Assembly: GCA_001564135.1 (NCBI GenBank)
Contig: LKNH01000078.1
Coordinates: forward strand, 1 to 10,094
Reading direction: 5' to 3'
Source: Halobacteriaceae archaeon Tc-Br11_E2g27
Lineage (GTDB): Archaea > Halobacteriota > Halobacteria > Halobacteriales > Haloarculaceae
DNA length: 10,094 nt
Shown one piece after another: positions 1 through 6,314 of this stretch (position 1 is its first letter; every line of letters starts with the position of its first letter). Made by a program: the position numbers and the translations under genes. The notes below the pieces were generated by a model. It ran no database searches and was not told the origin of the DNA. It worked only from the letters and a program-made list of their open reading frames with translations.

Positions 1-390
1 AATGGTTGGGACGACAACGAGTGCTGGCCCGGCGACAGCTTCGATAGCAGCGAGGCCGATGACCGTCTTGCCACTCCCTGTCGGGAGTTCGATGACACCG
101 CGTCTGCCCTGGGTAGTCCACGTATCGAGTGCATCCTGTTGATACGGTCGGAGTCGGTATGGTGAGGAAAGCGAGAGCGATTCCCAGTCAGCGACCGCAT
201 CCTCAACATGATAGCTCCCGTTGTCGAGGGCCTGTCGAACGTCTTCGTACCGAAACGCGGGAGTCCGGGCGCTCTCCGAGCGCGGGTCGAACGACAGGTC
301 GGGACAGTCAAGCGTCGCCACCAACTGCTCCGGGTCAGCGGCGTCCACCCGAACCGTTCCATTGTCGTAGCTGAGCGAGACCGCTGTCAC
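1..390 (-). CDS. rad25: XPB/Rad25-type DNA repair helicase, N-terminal 130 residues (runs off the window)
   Basis: Superfamily 2 ATP-dependent DNA helicase of the archaeal XPB/Rad25 group, thought to unwind DNA in repair. Only the N-terminus is present. Residues 1-75 are a haloarchaeal lead-in containing the stretch FDPRSESARTPAFRYED, typical of this family. RPYQQDAL (81-88) resembles the Q-like motif, and LPTGSGKT (102-109) is the Walker A/motif I. It is followed by an Ala-rich helix and VVVPT, which leads to motif Ia. I chose the GTG at 390: an upstream in-frame stop lies at 444-442, the frame has no ATG in between, and GGAG (402-399) sits 8 nt before the GTG as a Shine-Dalgarno site. It follows the flavoprotein gene on the same strand after 74 bp. 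Motif identity is certain. The exact helicase subgroup is from memory of haloarchaeal Rad25 and is likely but not proven, because motifs II-VI are outside the window. Confidence 0.85.
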   Translation of the reverse strand, partial: MTAVSLSYDNGTVRVDAADPEQLVATLDCPDLSFDPRSESARTPAFRYEDVRQALDNGSYHVEDAVADWESLSLSSPYRLRPYQQDALDTWTTQGRRGVIELPTGSGKTVIGLAAIEAVAGPALVVVPTI

Positions 391-464
391 AGGGATGACT
401 CCGCCCGCCGACCATATGATTGCTCCGGCGAGGGACTCTTGCTATGTGACCGCTCTCACGGGAC

Positions 465-1784
465 TCACTGCTGTACCGAAACGGATGTTGGGGCTGTCGA
501 CTGTGGCGTCACCAGCCGGGTAATAGCCTCACAGATACGCTCGCTCGCCCGACGTGCACCCGGAATATTCGGTGCGTACGGTCCGACCGTTCCGCGTGCG
601 AGCGCACCCGTGACAAACAACCGCGACTCGCTGCCATCGGCATACTCCCAGGCGAGTGTCTCATCGCCGAGCAACGGCATCCCGTCTGCGCCACGGGCCA
701 GTCCGAGGTCCGTCTCGAGTTGGTCGACGAATGGGTGGTCGAAGATATTCTCAAACCCGGTTGCGAGCACTGCTCGCTCTGCGTGTAGCGTCCGACCCCG
801 TTCAAGCGTGATGGAAAGTGGCGGGTCATCCGCGTTGGAGTCGTCATCAGTGGTTGTCGCCGATTCAACCGTTCCCTGTTCGATTTCGAGCCTTCCCTCG
901 TCGATGTGTTCTCGGAGCGGTTCGTACAGGGCTGGTGGGACGGAGGCGTCGTACCGGGCATCGTCGACGACAGAGAGCCGTTCGGCCGACCCCGGAGGAT
1001 GACAGTGGAGTTCCGATTCGATATGCGACCAGTTGAGCCATGGCGGGTCTGCCTCTGCTGTTTCCCACGTCAGCGGATGGCGCGTGAGCAAGGTCACGAG
1101 ATGGTCTGTTGCGAGTGCACAGGCCAGTTGCACCCCCGTAATGCCGCCGCCGACGACGATGGTGTGGTCGTCGGTTGCGTGCTCGTCGGTTGCGTCGTCG
1201 TCACTGCCGGCATCCGTTTCGGGTAGTATCCCGTTCTTTTCGTCCTCCCAAACGTGGGATACGGGGGCATCGGCAGGGAGAGTCGTTGTCCACTCGGGAT
1301 ACGTATATCGGCCACCGTGGCCGATTGCGAGAACGCAGGTTGCTGCCTGGAGGTCGTCGTCAGTCGTCTCAACCGTAAATCCCCCATCCTGCCGAGGCTG
1401 GATGCACTTGACGGTCGCCTGAATATGTTTCTCCGAGAGCCCTGACCGCTCAATAACGTGCTCCGCGTGGTCCAGAAAGAGCGAAAGCGTCGGCCGTTCG
1501 GGATAATCGACGGTAGGGACGAGCTCGTCCTCTCGGTCCTCGCCTCCGGCGAAATGTTCGAGTTGAAACGGCTCGCCGCCGAGATGGTTCACGAATGAGG
1601 AGCGGAGTGCCGTCATCCCACACGCTCGGGCTTTCGTTCTGAACGAATCCAGTAGTCGCGGGTTCGGGTCCACAATCCCAATACGCGTCCCTGAATCCCG
1701 CTGAGTGAGTTCTCTGGCAATATACGTCCCGTGGATACCGCCTCCAATCACGAGACAGTCATAAGATGGTGGCTGCGTGCGCAT
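465..1784 (-). CDS. FAD/NAD(P)-binding oxidoreductase of unknown substrate
   Basis: Two-dinucleotide-domain flavoprotein, 439 aa from the ATG at 1784. The first Rossmann motif VIGGGIHGTYIAREL lies at residues 12-26 (FAD). The second, TIVVGGGITG, is near 208-217 (NAD(P)H). An ATG-type motif, VLATGFE, lies near 339-345. This order is shared with N-hydroxylating monooxygenases (SidA/IucD type) and with COG4529-like proteins. The block FRTKARACGMTALRSS after the first domain is distinctive, but I cannot tie it to a known reaction. A 25-residue Asp/Thr/His-rich linker (about 188-207) separates the two domains. A GTG at 1799 would add five residues. I prefer the ATG because a TATA-like TTAATAAC (1820-1813) lies about 30 nt upstream, fitting a leaderless transcript, whereas the SD-like GGCGGTGA abuts the GTG with no spacer. 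It is divergent from the COG0523 GTPase gene and shares its promoter region, suggesting but not proving common regulation. Confidence 0.8.
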   Translation of the reverse strand: MRTQPPSYDCLVIGGGIHGTYIARELTQRDSGTRIGIVDPNPRLLDSFRTKARACGMTALRSSFVNHLGGEPFQLEHFAGGEDREDELVPTVDYPERPTLSLFLDHAEHVIERSGLSEKHIQATVKCIQPRQDGGFTVETTDDDLQAATCVLAIGHGGRYTYPEWTTTLPADAPVSHVWEDEKNGILPETDAGSDDDATDEHATDDHTIVVGGGITGVQLACALATDHLVTLLTRHPLTWETAEADPPWLNWSHIESELHCHPPGSAERLSVVDDARYDASVPPALYEPLREHIDEGRLEIEQGTVESATTTDDDSNADDPPLSITLERGRTLHAERAVLATGFENIFDHPFVDQLETDLGLARGADGMPLLGDETLAWEYADGSESRLFVTGALARGTVGPYAPNIPGARRASERICEAITRLVTPQSTAPTSVSVQQ

Positions 1785-1874
1785 CGTCGATACACTCACT
1801 CACCGCCGAGAGTTATTAACTATTTTGTTTAAGATAATAAGTTTGATTAGGAAGTGTTGTTTTGTTAGTAACGT
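1785..1874. promoter_or_regulatory. Divergent promoter region with paired GTTA-N-TAAC palindromes
   Basis: AT-rich gap between the flavoprotein and the COG0523 GTPase genes. Two short inverted repeats share the core GTTA-N-TAAC. AGTTATTAACT (1811-1821) covers the likely TATA box of the flavoprotein gene, and GTTAGTAAC (1864-1872) ends two bases before the GTPase start codon. Their centres (1816 and 1868) are 52 bp apart, close to five helical turns. Both positions would suit a repressor, one masking the TATA box and the other the transcription start. The TATA element for the GTPase gene probably lies within 1836-1848, but no single box stands out. The palindromes are seen directly; the regulator is inferred and unidentified. 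Confidence 0.5.
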
Positions 1875-3143
1875 ATGAGCGAGAACTCGATTCCCGTGAC
1901 AGTACTCTCCGGTACACTCGGTGCGGGAAAGACGACCACATTGAACCAGTTGCTTCGGGAAAGCGGAGACAACGAATACGCCGTCCTCGTCAACGATATG
2001 GGCGAGGTAAACGTCGACGCAGAGCTTGTTGCCGAATCCTCCGATATTTCCGCGGAGGAAGAGGAGTTAGTTGAACTTTCCAACGGCTGTATCTGCTGTG
2101 AGCTCCGTGGCGACCTGCTCGATGCCATCGGCGCACTCACTCAGGAGCGGACGTTCGACGCCATCATCGTCGAATCGACAGGCGTCGCGGAACCGTTACC
2201 TGTCGCACAAACCCTGACGATGGGCTTCGACCAGTCGGACCTCGACCCGACGGAGTTCTACGAAGAAACCGGTATCGAACCGCTTGAGGGCTGTCATCTG
2301 GATACGACCGTCACTGTCGTCGATGCCCACCAGTTCCACGAAGCGATGCAATCCGATGAGGTACTTGATGACGACGGCACCGACAAGCACCTTGGCGACC
2401 TGCTGGTCGAGCAGGTGGAGTTCTGTGACGTGCTCCTGTTGAACAAATGCGACCTCGTGAGCGAGGAGACGCTCGCCGAAATCGAGGAAACGCTGTCGGT
2501 ACTCCAGCCACGTGCCGAGTTGATTCGAACGACTCACGGCGAAGTCACTCCAGATGAGATTATCGACACCGGTCGGTTTGATTTCGAGGAAGCCAGCCAA
2601 TCGGCTGGCTGGATGCAAGAGTTACAGGAGCCACACCAGTCGGCAGAGGAAGAACACGGCGTCACCTCCTTCGTCTTTGATTCACGCCGACCGTTCCACC
2701 CCGAACGATTTGCCGAATTTCTCGATTCGTTCCCCGAAAGCGTCGTCCGCTCGAAAGGACATTTCTGGCTCGCCGGCCGTGGCGACCAGGCATTGATGCT
2801 TCACGTTGCTGGCCAGTCGATTCGTGTCGCCCCCGCTGGCATGTGGCTTGCGGCCCTCCCCCCGGAAGAACGTGAAGAACAGCTAGCGGAACACCCCGAA
2901 ATTGACGAGATGTGGCACGAGGAGTGGGGAGACCGGAGCAACCAGCTCGTCCTTATTGGGACTGACCTCGACCACGAGGAACTGCGGTCACAGCTCGATG
3001 ACTGTCTCCTCTCCGACGAGGAACTCGATGCCGACTGGGAGCAGTTTGACGACCGCTTCCCGACGTTCGAACAGCCAGACCCGGATGAAGAACCTGACCC
3101 AGCCGATGCCGATTCCCAGGAAGAAATCGGCCTTGCAGATTAA
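1875..3143 (+). CDS. COG0523 (CobW/YciC/ZagA-like) GTPase, putative zinc chaperone
   Basis: G3E-family P-loop GTPase, 422 aa, cytoplasmic. It is expected to hand a metal, most likely zinc, to client proteins using GTP. Walker A is GTLGAGKTT (13-21). The COG0523 metal-binding CxCC signature is NGCICC (70-75). ESTG (100-103) resembles switch II, and the G4 motif is NKCD (190-193). The CobW C-terminal domain covers roughly 262-370, with RSKGHFWLAGR (292-302) and the block WGDRSNQLVLIG (351-362). These two blocks resemble the YciC/ZagA zinc-responsive branch rather than cobalamin-linked CobW. The last 50 residues are a very acidic, Pro-rich tail. Unlike many relatives, it has only scattered His between the domains (PHQSAEEEH, 253-261). 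No SD is visible, so translation is probably leaderless. It is the first gene of a three-gene operon that ends with a zinc-site-deficient uS14 copy, which supports a role in zinc shortage. Confidence 0.93.
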   Translation: MSENSIPVTVLSGTLGAGKTTTLNQLLRESGDNEYAVLVNDMGEVNVDAELVAESSDISAEEEELVELSNGCICCELRGDLLDAIGALTQERTFDAIIVESTGVAEPLPVAQTLTMGFDQSDLDPTEFYEETGIEPLEGCHLDTTVTVVDAHQFHEAMQSDEVLDDDGTDKHLGDLLVEQVEFCDVLLLNKCDLVSEETLAEIEETLSVLQPRAELIRTTHGEVTPDEIIDTGRFDFEEASQSAGWMQELQEPHQSAEEEHGVTSFVFDSRRPFHPERFAEFLDSFPESVVRSKGHFWLAGRGDQALMLHVAGQSIRVAPAGMWLAALPPEEREEQLAEHPEIDEMWHEEWGDRSNQLVLIGTDLDHEELRSQLDDCLLSDEELDADWEQFDDRFPTFEQPDPDEEPDPADADSQEEIGLAD

Positions 3144-3152
3144 TTACGACCT

Positions 3153-3410
3153 ATGTCAACACAGTTCCAAACCGTTGTAAAAAAGAATGTCTCGCTACAG
3201 CACCGCCACGACGCCATCGATGACCTCATCGAACGCGGCGACCGAACGAACCTCTCCGTCCTCGTCCAGTGTGGCGGGCTTTCCGGCGAACTCCGCCGTC
3301 ACGCGCTGGAGGGGCTTGGGCAGTGTCGGGCGTCTGAGCAGTTGGAACAGCTTGCGACCGACCCTGCAATCGAGCCGTCGCTCCAGCGGCGGGCGGAGGA
3401 GCTGTCCTGA
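3153..3410 (+). CDS. Small HEAT-like helical protein in the COG0523 operon
   Basis: An 85-aa protein starting 9 bp after the GTPase stop codon and ending 2 bp before the next start, so almost certainly co-transcribed. The sequence reads as amphipathic helix pairs: HDAIDDLIERGD, then NLSVLVQCGG, then ELRRHALEGLGQ, then SEQLEQLATD, with a final RRAEELS. The pattern, including LRRHALEGLG, resembles two to three HEAT or PBS-lyase-type repeats, which usually bind proteins. It has two cysteines (C40, C58) and three histidines (H17, H19, H50) but no CxxC pair. No signal peptide or membrane segment is present. No SD precedes the ATG, so it may depend on translational coupling. Function is unknown. 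A scaffold or adaptor between the GTPase and a client such as the neighbouring uS14 copy is my inference only. Confidence 0.85.
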   Translation: MSTQFQTVVKKNVSLQHRHDAIDDLIERGDRTNLSVLVQCGGLSGELRRHALEGLGQCRASEQLEQLATDPAIEPSLQRRAEELS

Positions 3411-3412
3411 CC

Positions 3413-3580
3413 ATGACTGCAAACGATGAATCGTCCGGACCCGATTCGCGCACGCGAATGACCGAGGAATGCTGGGCAACCGGTAGAGAGCAGGCCCTGA
3501 TTGGGAAATACGACATCTGGCTCTGTCGACAGGCCTTTCGCGAGCACGCCCGCGAGATGGGCTTTCGAAAATACAGTTGA
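3413..3580 (+). CDS. uS14 (30S ribosomal protein S14) paralogue with disrupted zinc site
   Basis: A 55-aa ORF. Residues 20-55 follow the archaeal uS14 pattern closely: CWATGREQALIGKYDIWLC, then RQAFREHAREMGFRKYS to the end. Zinc-type uS14 carries CxxCGR...CRxCFRE. Here the first pair reads C20-T23 and the second C38-A41, so one cysteine of each CxxC pair is replaced and a four-Cys zinc ribbon cannot form. The KYD, FRE and GF-KY rRNA-contact region is intact, which argues for a working protein rather than a decaying copy. The usual archaeal length (about 55-60 aa) is kept. GGAGGAG (3395-3401), inside the preceding gene, gives a strong SD 11 nt before the ATG. The gap to the upstream gene is 2 bp. 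The likely role, by analogy with bacterial C-minus ribosomal proteins, is to replace the zinc form of S14 in small subunits during zinc shortage. The normal copy should lie elsewhere, in the main ribosomal cluster. Confidence 0.87.
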   Translation: MTANDESSGPDSRTRMTEECWATGREQALIGKYDIWLCRQAFREHAREMGFRKYS

Positions 3581-3589
3581 ACAGCCCCC

Positions 3590-4822
3590 TCAATCCGAGG
3601 GTTGTTCGGGGTGAGCACCGTTCAGGCGGCTGGCCGCCCACGGACAGAGTGGGTCAGTGCCGAAGGGGTTCCCCTGTGCTGCGTAGGCGCGAGAGCGTGA
3701 GCCGCCACAGTCGTCTGTCATCGGGCAGGCACCGCACGGCCCGGAGAAGGAGTTGCGGTCACGCAACCGCTGCATGAGGTCGGCATTCTGATACAGTTCG
3801 GGAAGCGGGGTTTCCCGAACGTTTCCGGCGCTTTTTCCGAGGAATCCTGATGGTCTTACTTCGCCAGTGTGGCTGACGAAGACAAAGCCGTTTCCGGCAC
3901 CTGTTGAACCGACTGGCCGGCCTGCGGACCCTTGCTCGCGCTGGACTTCCTGTGCAACTCGCCGGTAGAACGGTGCTTCGACAGTAATGACACGGTAGGG
4001 TGCTGACTGGCTGCGTCGGTAGAGCCATTTCATCAACTCCCGTGCCTCGTTGGGTGATAGCTGTTGGAGTTCTTCGCCACGGCCGACGGGAACCAGGAAA
4101 AAGACCTCCCACATCGCTGCATCGAGTTCCTCGACAATATCAGCAATTTTGGGGAGGTCATCGACTGTCTGGGCGGTGACTGTCGTGTTAATCTGAATCG
4201 AAAGACCGAGTTCACGCGCCCAGCGAGCAGCCTCCATCGTTTTTTGATACGTTCCATTCTCTCCGCGGAAGCCATCGTGAGATTGTGGGGTTGCACCGTC
4301 CAGACTGAGAGCAACGCGGCCAACACCAATCTCTGCAAACCGCTCCAGCGTCTCCCGGTCGAGGAGGGGCGTTGTCGCCGGTGTAATTGACGGTGTGACA
4401 CCCACATCGACGGCTCCCTCCAATAGTTCAAAAATATCCGGGCGTTTCAGCGGGTCGCCACCGGAAAGGACCATAAACGGCTCCGGGGAGAACTCGGCCA
4501 CCTGTTCGAAGAGTTCGATTCCCTCCTCCGTGGTGAGTTCGTCTGCGGACCGCTCCGGGTCAGCCTCGGCCCGGCAGTGGTCACAGGCGAGATCACAGGC
4601 CTGTGTTACTTCCCATGTCACGACGAGCGGTGACTTGCTATAATCGCGTCCATGTGGGTGGCTTCGCTCGCCGGTGTCTGTTGATGAGGAGTCACTGTGC
4701 GGGTGGCTACCGCCACTGTGTGGATGTCCCCCCGAACCATTCGGGTGACCACCGGACCGATGCGGATGGCCGCCAGTTTCACCGCCGCCTCCGGTACTGT
4801 CTGCAGACTGACCGTGATTCAT
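3590..4822 (-). CDS. Radical SAM/SPASM enzyme (NirJ/AhbD-related) with His-rich N-terminus
   Basis: 410-aa iron-sulfur enzyme. The radical SAM cluster motif CxxxCxxC is C76-C80-C83 (QACDLACDHC). GGDP (121-124) is the SAM-binding GGE-like motif, and SLDG (173-176) lies on a later strand. The C-terminal SPASM region has C363, C366, C372 and C393 within the pattern CGACPMTDDCGGSRSRAY...DPLCPW, plus PSGFL...GNVRE at 324-336. This architecture fits the radical SAM group that includes heme d1 and archaeal heme enzymes (NirJ, AhbC/AhbD) and the TIGR04053-type proteins. Substrate cannot be read from the sequence; it may modify a tetrapyrrole or a peptide. Residues 17-57 are an unusual Gly/Ser/His extension with five HPH or HPN units. 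The ATG at 4822 fits a leaderless start. It is convergent with the uS14-copy operon, with 9 bp between stop codons, and downstream of hisD on the same strand after 57 bp. Confidence 0.9.
   Translation of the reverse strand: MNHGQSADSTGGGGETGGHPHRSGGHPNGSGGHPHSGGSHPHSDSSSTDTGERSHPHGRDYSKSPLVVTWEVTQACDLACDHCRAEADPERSADELTTEEGIELFEQVAEFSPEPFMVLSGGDPLKRPDIFELLEGAVDVGVTPSITPATTPLLDRETLERFAEIGVGRVALSLDGATPQSHDGFRGENGTYQKTMEAARWARELGLSIQINTTVTAQTVDDLPKIADIVEELDAAMWEVFFLVPVGRGEELQQLSPNEARELMKWLYRRSQSAPYRVITVEAPFYRRVAQEVQREQGSAGRPVGSTGAGNGFVFVSHTGEVRPSGFLGKSAGNVRETPLPELYQNADLMQRLRDRNSFSGPCGACPMTDDCGGSRSRAYAAQGNPFGTDPLCPWAASRLNGAHPEQPSD
4694..4774 (-). repeat. His-rich Gly/Ser repeat encoded in the radical SAM gene
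   Basis: Codons 17-43 encode a roughly seven-residue repeat with consensus SGGHPH(S/R): HPH at residues 19-21, HPN at 26-28, HPH at 33-35 and HPH at 40-42, plus a separate HPH at 55-57. The N-terminal 62 residues contain ten histidines. Similar His-rich runs in HypB and some COG0523 proteins bind zinc or nickel. Here the run precedes the catalytic domain and would be flexible. Confidence 0.8.
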
Positions 4823-4852
4823 TATCTTAAGACATGTGTTCTATCCAAAAGA
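4823..4852 (-). promoter_or_regulatory. Likely promoter of the radical SAM gene
   Basis: Read on the minus strand, CTTTTGGATA lies about 20-30 nt before the ATG at 4822, placing a TATA-like element where a leaderless haloarchaeal transcript would need it. TTAAGATAAT (4830-4821, minus strand) overlaps the start codon. The same ten bases occur on the plus strand at 1829-1838 in front of the COG0523 gene, and may be a shared operator or simply AT-rich coincidence. Confidence 0.4.
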
Positions 4853-4879
4853 GCGCCGACCCGCGATATCGTGACAGGT

Positions 4880-6145
4880 TTAAAAACGACGGCGGACGCT
4901 CTCGGCGTGCGCTTCGAGCCCTTCCGCCTCAGCAAGTGTGGTGATTGTCTCGCTGATAGCCGCAAGCGAGTCTTCGTCGAGTCGCTGCACCGTCGAGGAA
5001 CGCATGAACTGGTCGACCGAGAGACCGCCGACGCGGTGTGCGCCGCCGCCGGTTGGAAGGACGTGATTCGGTCCACTGGCGTAATCGCCCGCAGCGACGG
5101 GGCTGTAGGGGCCAAGAAAGACCGAGCCAGCGCTGTCGATGCGGTCGAGGAGTGCGTCGTCATCCTCTGCGATGATACTCAGGTGTTCTGCAGCATACTC
5201 GTCGGCGAAGAGCGCTGCCTCGCTCATTGAGCGGGCGAGAAAGACGCCGCTTGCTTCGTTTTCCATCGCCTCACGGATGATTTCCTCCCGTTCGCGTTCT
5301 TCAGCCTGCTCGTCAATTTCGGCAAGGACGGCCTTAGCCAGTTCCTCGCTGGCTGTGACGAGTGCAGAGGCTGAGTCCGTATCGTGTTCAGCCTGTGCCA
5401 CGATATCCGACGCAACGAGTTCGGGATCGGCTGTCTCGTCGGCCACAGTGAGCAGTTCGCTCGGCCCGGCGAGGAAATCAATCTCGACGTCACCCTGTAC
5501 CTCCGCTTTGGCGGCAGTCACCCATCGGTTGCCGGGGCCGACGACGACATCACAGGCTGGGACCGTTTCCGTTCCGTAGGCGAGCGCGCCGATTGCCTGT
5601 GCGCCGCCGACCTGATAGACCGAATCAGCGCCGGCAACGTGAACTGCAGCGAGCGTCGCCGGGGAGATGTTGTCCGCTGGTGGCGTTGCAACGGCAACGT
5701 GGTTGACACCCGCAACGACTGCGGGAATTACGCCCATCAGCGCGCTCGATGGGTAGGCTGCCGTTCCGCCGGGTGCGTAGACGCCAGCGGTATCCAGGGG
5801 TCGGAAGCGTCGACCCAGTTCCCTTCCGTCGAAGGAATCTCGCCAGTCCTCCGGACGGAGTCGTTCGTGAAAGGCTCGGATGTTTTCGGCGGCATCCTCG
5901 ATGGCAGCGAGCACGTCATCGTCGACCGTGTCGACGGCCCGTTCTGCCTGGTCGGTGATGTCGATATTGCCGACCGTGACATCGTCAAAGCGCTCGCTGA
6001 AATCACGGAGTGCCACGTCGCCTTCCTCGCGGACGCGGTCGATAATCTCGCGGACGTCACCGCGGACAGCATCGACACCGCTTTCGCGGGCAAAAATCGC
6101 CCGACGCTCATCGGGACTTAACGATTCGATACGGCGAAGTTCCAT
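4880..6145 (-). CDS. hisD: Histidinol dehydrogenase
   Basis: Zinc-dependent, NAD+-linked enzyme that oxidises L-histidinol through histidinal to L-histidine, the last two steps of histidine biosynthesis; cytoplasmic. 421 aa, the normal family length. The nucleotide-binding block GVYAPGGTAAYPSSALMGV starts at residue 121. Comparison with the E. coli enzyme from memory gives the zinc ligands as Q251, H254 (VAQAEHD), D354 (VAAGDYASGPNH) and H413 (EAHAES), with E320-H321 (AAEHLS) as catalytic Glu and His. All are present, so this is a functional zinc form and not a zinc-free stand-in. I chose the ATG at 6145. An in-frame ATG at 6184 would add 13 residues that do not resemble the usual HisD N-terminus MELRRIESLSPDER. 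It stands alone, with no other his gene in view. It lies next to the putative zinc-response genes, but that may be coincidence. Confidence 0.97.
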   Translation of the reverse strand: MELRRIESLSPDERRAIFARESGVDAVRGDVREIIDRVREEGDVALRDFSERFDDVTVGNIDITDQAERAVDTVDDDVLAAIEDAAENIRAFHERLRPEDWRDSFDGRELGRRFRPLDTAGVYAPGGTAAYPSSALMGVIPAVVAGVNHVAVATPPADNISPATLAAVHVAGADSVYQVGGAQAIGALAYGTETVPACDVVVGPGNRWVTAAKAEVQGDVEIDFLAGPSELLTVADETADPELVASDIVAQAEHDTDSASALVTASEELAKAVLAEIDEQAEEREREEIIREAMENEASGVFLARSMSEAALFADEYAAEHLSIIAEDDDALLDRIDSAGSVFLGPYSPVAAGDYASGPNHVLPTGGGAHRVGGLSVDQFMRSSTVQRLDEDSLAAISETITTLAEAEGLEAHAESVRRRF

Positions 6146-6314
6146 ATCTGTGCTCAGTACGCAGACCACTAACGCGTTGTGCATTCTGTCGGCTGGTGAC
6201 TCCTGGAGCGTGGAACGCGCTCTCGGCGAGACACGAGATTCTGACGAACAAGCCGCCTGACGACCGATTTACCCAGCAGCCATCGACCTCGTCGTACTCG
6301 GCTACGAGGGGAAA

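Noticed and set aside
208..1002. 264-codon open frame on the plus strand opposite the helicase and flavoprotein genes
   Set aside because: Its Ser/Arg/Pro-rich sequence is typical of an antisense shadow in GC-rich halophile DNA, and the minus-strand genes have clear motifs.
3413..3580. The uS14-like ORF as a decaying pseudogene
   Set aside because: The reading frame is complete, of normal length, with a good SD and intact conserved core outside the zinc ligands, and it ends in the usual GFRKYS. Selective loss of only the Cys ligands fits functional change better than decay.
4694..4774. Regularly spaced short repeats that might suggest a CRISPR-like array
   Set aside because: The units are about 21 bp, in frame, imperfect and without spacers; they encode the HPH repeat of the radical SAM protein.
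5384..6121. 245-codon open frame opposite hisD
   Set aside because: It is antisense to a fully conserved hisD with all catalytic and zinc residues, and has no recognisable domain.
4880..6145. hisD as a zinc-independent or alternative paralogue belonging to the zinc module
   Set aside because: The expected zinc ligands Q251, H254, D354 and H413 are all present, so it is an ordinary zinc HisD; its position alone is not evidence of a role in the zinc response.
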